A DNA stretch of 64,000 nt from Didymella arachidicola (lineage: Eukaryota; Ascomycota; Dothideomycetes; Pleosporales; Didymellaceae): the NCBI GenBank assembly GCA_016630955.3, contig CM050002.1:62001-126000 (forward strand), read 5' to 3'. Positions 54,985 to 64,000 of the stretch are shown here, piece after piece (position 1 is the stretch's first letter; each line of letters starts with the position of its first letter). The notes under the pieces are model-generated. The model was not told the DNA's origin. It did no database searches and saw only the letters and a list, made by a program, of their open reading frames with translations. The translations under genes were made by a program, and so were the position numbers.

Positions 54985-55831
54985 ATGGTCAAGCCTCTCT
55001 CCTTCAAGGGTGACAAGAAAGTCAAGAAACGCAAGAGAGTCGCTGATCCGGACGATGCACAACAATCGACCTCAAAGGCATTGACTACGTCAGCGCCTGC
55101 GGACGAAGAGAGCGATGATTCTTGGGTGAACGCAGATGCGCCGAGCGACATCACCGGGCCTATCGTCATCGTTTTGCCTACCGAGAAGGCAACGTGCTTA
55201 GCATGCGACGCAGTTGGCAAAGTATTCGCAAGTGAGCTCGAGAACATCGTGGACGGCGACGCGACCACGGCTGAACCGCACGACGTAAGGCAAGTCTTTG
55301 TAGCCAACAGGGTCGCCGGCACAGAAGACTTCAACTTAAAGGGCCATCATGGCAGGTATGAGTGTACACATCCCTTTCGGCGACTACATTCTGACCTCGC
55401 CCAGATACCTCAGCTGCGACAAGTACGGCATCCTCAGCGCGAATGCAACCGCCATCTCGCCAGAAGAACGCTTCCTCATAATCGCCATACCTGATAACCC
55501 GTGCGCTTTCTCTGTGCAGACTCAGCGCGAAAAGCATCTGAGCATCGACGAGTCGTCGACAAGCGGCCCAGAAGTGCGCGGAGACGCAGAGGACGTCACA
55601 TTCAATACCACGTTCCGCATCCGTATGCAGGCACGCTTCAAGCCGCATAACAAGGCCACAAAGGAGGAGAAGGCACACCAGAAGATCAGCAAGAAAGAGC
55701 TAGAGGACATCATCGGTCGTAAACTGAACGATGATGAGGTCAAGAAGCTGCGGAAGGCCCGTCGTGAGAACGATTTCCACGAGGTAGCCATGGACATGCG
55801 ATCGAAATCGTCACACGACAAATACGCCTGA
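54985..55831 (+). CDS. FRG1-like actin/RNA-associated protein
   Basis: Exons 54985-55355 and 55405-55831 (49-nt intron, GTATGA to CCCAG) give 265 residues, the usual size. FRG1 proteins carry a beta-trefoil fascin-like fold and associate with RNA, nucleoli and splicing complexes. Seen: the conserved start MVKPLSFKGDKKVKKRKR, the beta-trefoil repeat LKGHHGR-YLSCDKYGILSANA rebuilt across the intron, SPEERFLIIAI, TFRIRMQARFK, and the basic C-terminus ISKKELEDIIGRKLNDDEVKKLRKAR. The ATG sits in a good context (CACCATGG). It shares its upstream region with the 2OG oxygenase gene. Confidence 0.9.
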
Positions 55832-57264
55832 GAGCTTCACTGCAGAGATGCCTCGGTATGCGTCCTTGACTCGAGGTGCAGGGTCCAGCGCCTGAAGTTC
55901 CCTGTAATGCCCAGCTGTCGCCAAGCCACAGGAGCATCCTCAAACAATGGCGTGCAGACCGCCCATGTCTACCTAAAACGGACGTACCTCAGACACACAG
56001 ATCATGCGCTACGAATAGAGTAGGCCTGGAATGTATGGCACCACGATCTTGGTGGCTCACCAACGGAACATGATCCGGTTGAGCGCTTTGATGTGGAGGA
56101 TGGAATGGCTGCGAGACAGGTCTGGGAGCCTGTGCAGCGGCTTGTAGTCGTCTTTGCGCATCATCTCACATACAGGAAGACGACCGATATTCTCAGGATA
56201 TTTCCAAGCAGCAGGTACTGTGCTGGAGTAGCAAAACTGCTTCGCAGATCAGCGCCACTACTTTGCTCAGGCAAAAAGCACGTTTTTCCATAGCACTCTT
56301 GGACTTCAGGTCTACCCTACATCAATCTGTACTCTACACAGCGCTCACGTTTGTGACGATGTCTGCCTCTCATATCGTCGCGAAAAGCTGAATACAACAA
56401 CCGGATCCCCAAGTTCAACTGACGTCTCAAGACATGCCTTAACTCTTCTCGCTAGTCGTCAGGTCTACTAAAGTATACAACTCGTTCTGTGATTGGGTCC
56501 GGCGCCTTTGGCGACGTGAGACTCTGCTTCTTAATTCGCCCATTGCTCACAGTGTCGGAGTCCACGATGGCGCTCATACAGTGCATATGAATAAGCACGA
56601 GGATGTTCTTCCCACCCTAGCGCTACAGCAACAGAAATTCGCAAAAGACTAGAGGACACATATCCGAAAACACAGAGTCTACCCATAAATACAGGAACAA
56701 TATGGTCAATCACAAAGACTCTACCTACTTCCCTAATAAAGAGTATCTTCAGCAGCGTCGACGAGACTCACACTTCGACATCGAGAAGGGTCCCACACTA
56801 AACTAAGTAGCTAATGAGATAGGTACTTTTTTGCGTGATCTCCACCGCGTCAATCTTCTCTCATGTTCCACTCTGAAACTACCTTTTTGTGGGCAGTCTG
56901 CTCCACACTCATCCGTAGTCTCGCCAGGTCAATGCGGCCCGCGACGTAGCGCCCGGCAGACCACACAGTATGTATCGGAGGGGTATGCTTGTGACTGTAC
57001 ACATGCTAAGTGCGTTTGAGTAACTTCTTGGGCAAGGCGAGAGGGTGAAGGCGCTGTGGCTGGGGAATACAGGTAGATGGGCTCGGTTTCTGTAGTCGAG
57101 AGGGTGAAAAAGTACTGAGTGATAGACGCTTGCACTAAATAGACCATCAGATTGCTACAATACGTTTGCACAATATCCAGTCCTTACATTAATTCGACTG
57201 GGCTGCTCCTGTAACCACAACTGCTCACCGACACACTATCATACACGCTCAACCCGCCAGCCCT
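55832..57264. other. 1.4-kb intergenic region, convergent
   Basis: 3' ends of the FRG1-like gene (plus) and the lysyl-tRNA synthetase (minus) face each other. Small open frames have no features. No RNA gene recognised. Confidence 0.45.
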
Positions 57265-58976
57265 CTACTTCGTCTTCGCAATACTAACCACATTCCTCAA
57301 CGTGCCAAAAGGCAACACATCCGCAATCCTCTTCTTACTCGCAAACAACATCACCAGCCTATCGAGCCCACAGCCCCAGCCCCCCGTGGGCGGCATCCCC
57401 CACTCCAGCGCCTCGAGATACGACTCGTCAATCGCGCCCTGTCCCTCGGTCTGATATTCTTGCTGCGCCATGAACTTGCGTCGCTGCTCGAAGGGCGAGT
57501 TCTCCTCTTCGTAGGCGTTGACGTATTCGCGGCCGGCGATGAAGAGCTCGACGCGTGCTGCGACGCGTTGCTGGGTTGTGGGGCAGGTGAAGGATTTGCT
57601 GAGGGGCGAGAGTGCTTCGGGGTGGTGGGTTATGAATGTGGGGTTTTGGCAGAGCGGCTCGATGTATACTTCTGCTAGTGTGTCGAGGAGGCGTGGGAGC
57701 GTTGGGTTGGGTGGGATGGCGAGGGCGAGCTCGTTGAAGAAGGTGAGGACGTCTTGCGTCGCTGTGGGCGAGGCGAGGTCGGGAAGCGTGCGGCCGCTGG
57801 CGCGCTCGATAGTGGGAATGAAGGGGAGTTGCGCGAAGGGCGTGGTGAAGTCGATTCCTTCTGGGGCTGCGAGCGTGGGGAAGTATGTAGAACGGAGGGA
57901 CTCTATGGCGCTATGCAGGCCATGGATGAGGTGCTCCGTTCTTTCGATCAGCTGGGGGAGCGTGGCGCCTACTTCGTAGAATTCGCAGGTCGAGAACTCG
58001 GGGTTGTGGGTATTGTCCACACCTTCATTCCTGAAGACGCGTCCGATCTCGAAGACCTTGTCTTGGCCCCCAACAATCAGCCGCTTGAGGTTCAGCTCTG
58101 GTGCTATCCGGAGTCTGATGGACATGTTCGACATTTCATTTGCAACGGTTTGGAACGGTCTTGCGATCGCACCGCCAGCGTTGACGTCGAACATTGGAGT
58201 TTCTACCTCGAGGAACCCGGTCTGTATGAACGAAGTTCGTATGTAGTCGTAGATCAAGGCACGGAGCCTGAGGGTATCAGCAGGCTCGTCACTCGTGAGC
58301 GAGTGGATGTGAGGCCGTCGAGCAAGCGTTTCAGCATTGTCAACTTTGTCAGGGATGTGATGCAGGCAAGGGGCGAGGATATGAGGGACTTTGCGTGCGA
58401 GAACGGTCAATTGACCTGAAGAAGTCCTGGTCGGGTTTCCTTCGACAGCTTTGCGACGTTAGTGCTTGACGCGGCTCCATTGTGGCAGAGTCACTTACAG
58501 ATCCAATCGCCGACCCTTGCGACCTTCTTCAGACTCTTGAACTTTTCCTCAGCGTCTTCCTGGCTGAGCTTCTTGCGCTCCACCATGATCTGGAGCCGCT
58601 GGGTGTCGCGCTCAATGTCGAGGAACATCAGCTTGGAACCAGACAGGCGTACAGAGCGAACCCTGCCGAACACGGAGACATTTTCAGCCTTCGTGTCCAG
58701 AATGTCTGCAAATCTGGCGTTGAAGTCTCGAAGTGATAGAGCTTCAGCGCCTGCCGGGTAGACCAGTTGGGGATGGTAGTCACCCAGTGGTTTGACATTC
58801 TTTAGCTGATCGAGCCGTTTCTGCTTTTCGACATCGTGTGGGCCGGTGAAGGCGTCGGCGGTGGTGTGCTTGAGCCGGTGCTGCACAGACAAGTACGCCT
58901 GGGCATACTGCGGCTTAAGACATGATGTACTTCGGAAGAGATATGGACGAAGGAATTGGAGGGAAGGTCTGCTCAT
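57265..58976 (-). CDS. MSK1: Mitochondrial lysyl-tRNA synthetase (class II)
   Basis: Charges mitochondrial tRNA-Lys with lysine. Exons 58976-58499 and 58415-57265 give 542 residues. The N-terminus (MSRPSLQFLRPYLFRSTSCLK, then RLKHTTA) is rich in Arg/Ser and fits a mitochondrial presequence, which separates it from the longer cytosolic enzyme. The OB-fold anticodon-binding domain follows (FGRVRSVRLSGSKLMFLDIERD, IMVERKKL). Class II catalytic motifs: motif 1 region TGFLEVETPMF, motif 2 FRNEGVDNTHNPEFSTCEFYE, motif 3 GWGCGLDRLVMLFASK. The ending RNVVSIAKTK is unremarkable. The exon junction reads GDWIC-QLTVLARKVPHILAPCL. Confidence 0.92.
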
Positions 58977-60983
58977 GGTGGCTTTGTCAGTCAGCTTCCT
59001 ACTGAGAGTAACAATTGAGTTGCAGAGATGAATATCGAGGAATCAGATATGTGCAAAGAGTTGTTGAAATCAACCGCCCGAAGGCGTCATTCGCAACGGT
59101 TCTATAGTTGTTCATCAGGTAGAAGGGGACCAGGAGGTGCCGCCAGACGCGTTCAACGCGACTCTAAAGTCTGCTAGAGACTCGGAGAAACAGTAAACGG
59201 CTATTGGATAGCACCTAGCTGACGTATAGGAGTAAATCGACTTACCTGTGTTGACCTCACATCTCTCACCTGAGTGAATCTCGGTGAAGCTGCAAAATTC
59301 ACGCACAACATAGACGCAGAAAGCTCGGGTACGTAGCTGGCTTAACCGCAAGTAGCGCAAGCGATCCGAACCACATAAAAACCGCTCGCCCCTCGTCCTC
59401 ATACTCTTCTTGTATACTTACCTTCTTTGGATGACTGGGCTCAAGATTCCGGTTCATCTATCTTGATCAGCTGCATTGCACAGTGCGGACTGGTTGGGGT
59501 ATGGCTTTCCTTCGAGGACGCCACAGCGGCAATTTTTGCTTGCTATCACACTCGTGGGAGTGCTATTTTCATTGACTGCTATAGCCTTGCGCATGCTGTT
59601 GAAGAAGAATCGTGTTGCTACGTCCATTGAGCTTCCCATAAGTGCTGTGTACATGCCTCCAATGCTGCTCGAAAAAGCTAGGCAGAATACGCAAATAAAT
59701 GTGGTCGCCAGAGCTTCTATGTTCTTGTCGATGCGTTCTGGACGGTATCTGAACACCTCGCGTTCATCCGTTCCTCCGTTCCTCAAGAGGTCTCTTCATG
59801 TTTTGGCATATTTTCTTTGCATTTGGAAAGCAAGCTTTGAGTATTGAAAGAACAGGTGGACACGCACACTTAATCGTCCGGCTGCGTACAGTGGGCAAAC
59901 CAACTCCCGTCGTCACAAAGTAAATGACTCTATTTAGATGCTCGCACTCTATCGTATAGATAAAGACGATGCACTAAGCTTCCAGAGATGTCACAAGGTT
60001 ATAGAAGCTCTCTAGATTGCCTTACAAGCTGTCTTGGACCCAGGGCCCTGAGGTGCAGTCTTCCTGCTGTCAGCACGCTCTGCTACTTGGAGCTCCAGAA
60101 GCTTTGCGCGTGTCAAGCTCCAACGCGCTCATGACGCGCCGGTGGCTGCCCACACACTCAGCCGCTCAACGGAAGATCTGTCAATCAGCATGCACCAACC
60201 GCGTGGAATCCCACGCCATGCTGGCACGCCACGAGCTGCCCCAGCGTTGCATGTGGGTCAGGAACACTTCAGATTCACATCAGAATTGCATTACCCAGTA
60301 GTACCGAGTTGTTGACGTTTTGCAGAACAGTCTTGTTTAGCTGCACAGCCGAAGCTTCGAAGCCTAGAAGCCTCGAAACGCGCCCGCGAGCGGAGTCATC
60401 TCCAGAGCCGCAACCACTTCTCCTCCACAACTCCATTTCAATCCATCATGGTCCTCAGTCAATAACATAAAGCAGCCTGCGTCCCCCCAGAACTGCCGCT
60501 CGCAATCATCGCGCTGACAAAACTCCAACCTATAAGCTTCCACTTCGACCCCTGCCCCGCGCGCCCGCTTTTCAACGGTCATGCCCCGCCGTGACGTCGA
60601 CGTGACACCGCGAGTAAATACCATCAGCTCGCGTGAAGCTCGGTATGGCCCCCCTGCGCCATACAACGGATCTGTAGCCTTCTTCAACAGGTCATGACGT
60701 CGAGCTAAACTGTCTGGGCGTGTCGACAGGGCGAATGGCATTCACCCGGGTCGTCGGTAGTTGTGTAGATTTGCGGCATTGCTGCGCGTGCGTGCACAAT
60801 GTTAGGCCTATGTCATCGATTCGCGCGCGTCGATGCGGTAGAAAAGTAGGTGCTACCCTCGTCTGTCCGGCTCTGCCATCATACAAACCCCAAAGCTTAG
60901 TACTTTCTAATTACTGTCTTCGAATCATTTGATACCCAACCTATACCCTTCACGAAGCGCAAACAGTACACCAACCGCCCAAG
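58977..60983. other. 2-kb divergent intergenic region
   Basis: Between the divergent lysyl-tRNA synthetase and alcohol dehydrogenase genes. Two open frames deserve mention but not annotation: 59476-59847 plus, with one hydrophobic helix, and 60364-60741 minus (125 codons, no motif). The rest holds no visible feature. Confidence 0.4.
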
Positions 60984-62424
60984 ATGATGTCCCAGGCTGC
61001 TTTGCAGGCTGAAAAGGCCATTGGCCATGGTGGCGAGGCTACCACAGCCCAGAACGTCACAAACCCAGGCAACGACCCGTCGTGGTCCGACCCTTCAGGA
61101 GAGAAGATGAAGGCTCTGGCATGGATGGGCAAGAACAAGGTCGAGCTGATCGAGTGCCCTAAGCCTAAAGTCATGGAGCCCCGCGATGTCATCGTCAAGG
61201 TCACCGGTTCCACAGTCTGCGGCTCAGATTTGCATTTGCTCCACGGCACCGTTGTTGAGTTGCAGAAGGGTGACATTCTCGGCCACGAGTTCTGTGGTGT
61301 CGTAGACGAGGTCGGCAGCCAGATCACTAGGTTCAAGAAGGGGTACGTTTACCATCTCGCGATCATCGGATGACGCTAACATGTCTTTCAGCCAGCGTGT
61401 AGTCGCTTCGTTCCAGATCGCCTGCGGCGAATGCTTCTACTGCAAGCAGAAGCTCTCCTCGCAATGCGAGAAGACTAACGACAACACAATCGAGAACGCC
61501 ATGTACGGTGGCCGCACAGCAGGCATGTTCGGCTACTCCCACTTCACTGGCGGGTTTGCTGGTGGCCAGGCTGAGTACACTCGCGTTCCTTACGGCGATG
61601 TCAACCTCCTCCCTCTCCCCGATGATGTTCCCGATGAGGAGGGTCTCTTCCTGTCGGACGTCCTCTGCACATCGTGGCACGCTGTTGTCGACACTGGCGT
61701 GAAGAAGGACGATGTTGTTGCTATCTGGGGCGCTGGGCCCATTGGTCAAATGGCCGCCGAGTTCTCGCTGTTGAACGGCGCAAAGAAGGTCATCATGATC
61801 GACTCCAACTGGCGCCTGGACTTCGTCAAGAAGAACTACCCACACATCGAGACCATCGACTTCTCCAAACTTGGCAAGGGCGAGTCGGTAACAAGCAAGC
61901 TCAGGGAGCTGGTCGACAACCGCGGGCCTGACGTCTCGATCGAGTGCGCTGCGGGCGAGTACGCAAAGGGATGGGCGCACTACTTCGAGATGATGCTTGG
62001 TCTGGAGACAGACACATCTGAGCTGGTCAACGAGATGATCACCAGCACAAGGAACTTCGGTAGCTGCGGTATTACCGGTGTCTACGTCGGCTTCGTGAGT
62101 GACCCCTTCAACCCACACTTGAAAAATATAATCTGACATCCCCAGACAAACCACTTCAACATTGGCTCGCTCATGGAGCGCGGCATCCGCCTGATCGGCA
62201 ACGGCCAAGCACCCGTGCACAAGTACTGGGAGTCGCTGCTCAAGATGATCCAGGAGAAGCAGATCCATCCGTCAAAGATGGTGACGCACCGCGTCAGCCT
62301 CGATGATCTCGACAAGGTCTACTACAAGTTTGAGGAGAAGGCCGATGGGATGCAGAAGGTCTTTGTCGAAACTAAGTGGTCGTTCCCTGCGTCGCAGAGC
62401 TCGCCTCCTCTTACCAGGTATTAG
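60984..62424 (+). CDS. Zinc-type alcohol dehydrogenase-like protein
   Basis: Exons 60984-61342, 61392-62094 and 62146-62424 give 446 residues; phases close. Medium-chain dehydrogenase of the formaldehyde-dehydrogenase-like branch (family pattern similar to S. pombe SPBC1198.01). Catalytic zinc ligands CGSDLHLLHG and GHEFCG; structural zinc loop CGECFYCKQKLSSQC with the expected C-x2-C-x2-C-x7-C spacing; Rossmann fold VAIWGAGPIGQMAAEFSLLNGA followed by IDSNWRLD. Long N-terminal lead (about 40 residues, with GHGGEATTAQN) before MKALAW, common in fungal members. Oxidises an alcohol or aldehyde with NAD(P); substrate unknown. The next gene is on the opposite strand (convergent). Confidence 0.88.
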
Positions 62425-62898
62425 AAACCGCATTCTGGCCGAGGCTTGATGATTTATGAATGTCGTGTGCGTAGTCAATGATACTCCAATAAATTACGTC
62501 AACATTTCAGAGACACATTGCATCATGTTTTATGGACCAGTAGCTCTCAGTGATATAACCGAAGTGAGTAGCTGTTAAGTTAAAACCACTTCAGTATTGT
62601 CGCCGGCGTTTACTGCGATGTGGGAGGAACTTTGCTTTTAGTCTGTATGACGGCGAAGAGCCGTTCCAAATTATTACATTTACGTATGTTGTCGCCATGC
62701 CCCGATCTGACCCTGCCATAAACTTTCGACTTATGCTTATGTCGAACGCCTACATTATGCAATGAGCTACCAGGGGCCACTAGGGCGTGTGCCCAAGTAT
62801 GCGCCAACCATGCAATGCCAAACAAAGGAGCCAAAAATAAGGAACATATCCGCCCAGGATTCGAAAGAGTGATGGAGTATCACAAGCGTAGAGCGCCA
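62425..62898. other. Convergent intergenic region
   Basis: 3' flanks of the alcohol dehydrogenase and the last gene. Nothing recognised. Confidence 0.4.
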
Positions 62899-64000
62899 TC
62901 ATATAGCCTTCAACGCCTGCGCTACGAGGATCGGGACTAGGATTCCGGTGATCAGTCCAATGTTCACCACAATCCCAGCAATGAGTGCTGCCCTCTTCGA
63001 CTTGGCCGTACAGTAACCCAGGTGACCGTTTGTGACCGACACGATGATGGAGTCTCCCCACGTCCTATAGAGGAACATGCAAGGTGGCAGTATGCAGAAA
63101 CAGGCGAAGATCATCCACGAGATCTTGCGACGGCGTATCTCGTCTTCCTCCGTAACCTCGCGCTCCGGACAAAGAAGATGAGGCGAGTTCTGATGCGCAA
63201 TTACGGTTTTTCCGCTGCGAACTGTAGGGAAAGTGTCGAGACTTGGATGCGTTGGATGCAAAGGGGTCGCCGTGTCGCTCGTCGAAGGACGTCCGCTTCC
63301 ACCTACACTAACGAAGCGCGAGAAGTGTGTGTCTTTGCTCGAAACAGTCGACCGCGCATCTGGCGCGAGTACCATCTGTCTGAGTTTGGTCTGGCCTGGT
63401 ACAGCAGAGCGGCTTATCCTACGTGCAGGCTTGAAAGTGGTCGAGTATCGAAGACTTCGTCGGCGATCCGGACCAGCGAGTGGCGAGGAGCCTTGCACAG
63501 GCTCCATGCTATTTGCACCAGGGAACAAAGTCGCTTGCGACGGTGTTCGCTCATACTGATCCTCGGAAGCAGATTCCGACTGCTGTATGCGTGTGACACT
63601 GCCAGTCGCTGGGTATGGCGAGGCGTAGAAGCCATCGTACTCAACCCTTGGACTTGAGCTAAGCTTCCCACCAGGGCTACTAGTATCTGCTACGCTGCTA
63701 CCAGCGTCATGCATGCCAGTGCCTCTAGGTGTACCCGTCAAGTTCCCTTTAGGACCAAGCACTGTGAGCTTGTCGAACGTGTTTTCACGGTCAAAGCTAG
63801 CATCGTTGTTGCTACGCGGCGAGCTGCTCTGAGGTACCCTTCCGTGGCTTTTAAATCTATAGCTAAGACGCTTTGACTGCTGGCCAATCTCGCTGTCGAA
63901 CAGAATATCGTCGTTGGGGCCAGAAGCCAACAGCTCTTGTGTTTCCTTGTCACTTAAAGCGTAAGGATCTGCCCATGGTGCGAACGCATAGGGCTCGTCC
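62899..64000 (-). CDS. Serine-rich protein with C-terminal membrane hairpin (partial)
   Basis: The frame is open from the right edge of the window (64000) to the stop at 62899, so 367 residues are visible and the start lies outside. The part beyond the first internal Met is clearly coding (DEPYAFAPWADPYALSDKETQELLASG). No family name is offered. The ~260 N-terminal residues are Ser/Thr/Pro-rich and probably disordered, with many S-P sites. The C-terminal 95 residues are well ordered: EVTEEDEIRRRKISWMIFACFCILPPCMFLYRTWG is one membrane helix with a charged lead, then a loop TNGHLGYCTAKSKRAALIAG, then a second helix VVNIGLITGILVPILVAQALKAI. It looks like a conserved fungal two-helix membrane protein with a long cytosolic tail. 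Confidence 0.75.
   Translation of the reverse strand, partial: DEPYAFAPWADPYALSDKETQELLASGPNDDILFDSEIGQQSKRLSYRFKSHGRVPQSSSPRSNNDASFDRENTFDKLTVLGPKGNLTGTPRGTGMHDAGSSVADTSSPGGKLSSSPRVEYDGFYASPYPATGSVTRIQQSESASEDQYERTPSQATLFPGANSMEPVQGSSPLAGPDRRRSLRYSTTFKPARRISRSAVPGQTKLRQMVLAPDARSTVSSKDTHFSRFVSVGGSGRPSTSDTATPLHPTHPSLDTFPTVRSGKTVIAHQNSPHLLCPEREVTEEDEIRRRKISWMIFACFCILPPCMFLYRTWGDSIIVSVTNGHLGYCTAKSKRAALIAGIVVNIGLITGILVPILVAQALKAI

Noticed and set aside
59476..59847. Plus-strand frame with one hydrophobic helix, slightly like the start of a fungal rhodopsin-type membrane protein
   Set aside because: The similarity covers a single helix only and both strands are open. Too weak to annotate.
60364..60741. 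125-codon minus-strand frame
   Set aside because: It could be an orphan gene, but there is no motif, no conserved start context and no expression evidence.
61363..62268. 301-codon minus-strand frame opposite the alcohol dehydrogenase
   Set aside because: Antisense shadow of exons 2 and 3 of the zinc dehydrogenase, which carry clear zinc-binding motifs.

Overview
The window looks like an assembled piece of a filamentous ascomycete genome. Genes are dense, most introns are short (about 46 to 75 nt) with GTAAGT, GTATGT or GTACGT-type donors and CTAAC-like branch points, and the proteins are fungal family types (Fot1/pogo transposase, HET protein, GH5 exo-glucanase, fungal bZIP, Dal5-type transporter). 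Gene content and style fit Dothideomycetes, probably Pleosporales, but that placement is inference. I rebuilt gene models by joining open frames at splice sites and checking that phases and total lengths close. There are 26 protein-coding genes (one cut by the right edge), one intact transposon with its transposase, and one HET pseudogene. All but three of the host genes lie on the minus strand.

Left part (1-22.4 kb), all minus strand: TFIIA large subunit (TOA1), an atypical bZIP factor, a PAF-acetylhydrolase-like esterase, the ribosome biogenesis factor SLX9, a sorbitol/xylitol dehydrogenase, a class I lysine methyltransferase of the EFM2/Rrg1 type, a wax-synthase-like membrane acyltransferase, a dsRNA-binding-domain protein, an HMG-box protein and a Dal5-like permease with seven exons.

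Middle (22.4-47.6 kb): a 2,100-bp Fot1/pogo-like transposon with perfect 44-bp inverted repeats and TA target duplication sits inside the last sense codon of an exo-1,3-beta-glucanase gene. The glucanase now reads 14 codons into the transposon end. Then follow MCR1 (NADH-cytochrome b5 reductase), the DEAD-box helicase ROK1 with a large Asp/Asn microsatellite, ATP synthase subunit g, a 1,105-residue major facilitator with a 500-residue N-terminal tail, an amino acid/choline permease, a GFA-fold protein that has lost its central cysteines, a flavin monooxygenase, a repeat-bearing PPxY protein (plus strand) and a 401-residue orphan.

Right part (47.6-64 kb): a decayed heterokaryon-incompatibility (HET) gene, an acyltransferase-3 membrane protein, a 2-oxoglutarate oxygenase-like gene sharing a 250-bp promoter region with an FRG1-like gene, mitochondrial lysyl-tRNA synthetase, a zinc alcohol dehydrogenase and the 3' part of a serine-rich two-helix membrane protein.

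The genes are mostly unrelated housekeeping functions, and I see no biosynthetic cluster, CRISPR array, tRNA or rRNA. The most interesting features are the transposon capture of a stop codon, the GFA-fold protein without catalytic-site cysteines, the atypical bZIP basic region, a one-codon first exon in SLX9, an in-frame 48-nt intron in the dsRBD gene, and the repeat/PPxY protein.
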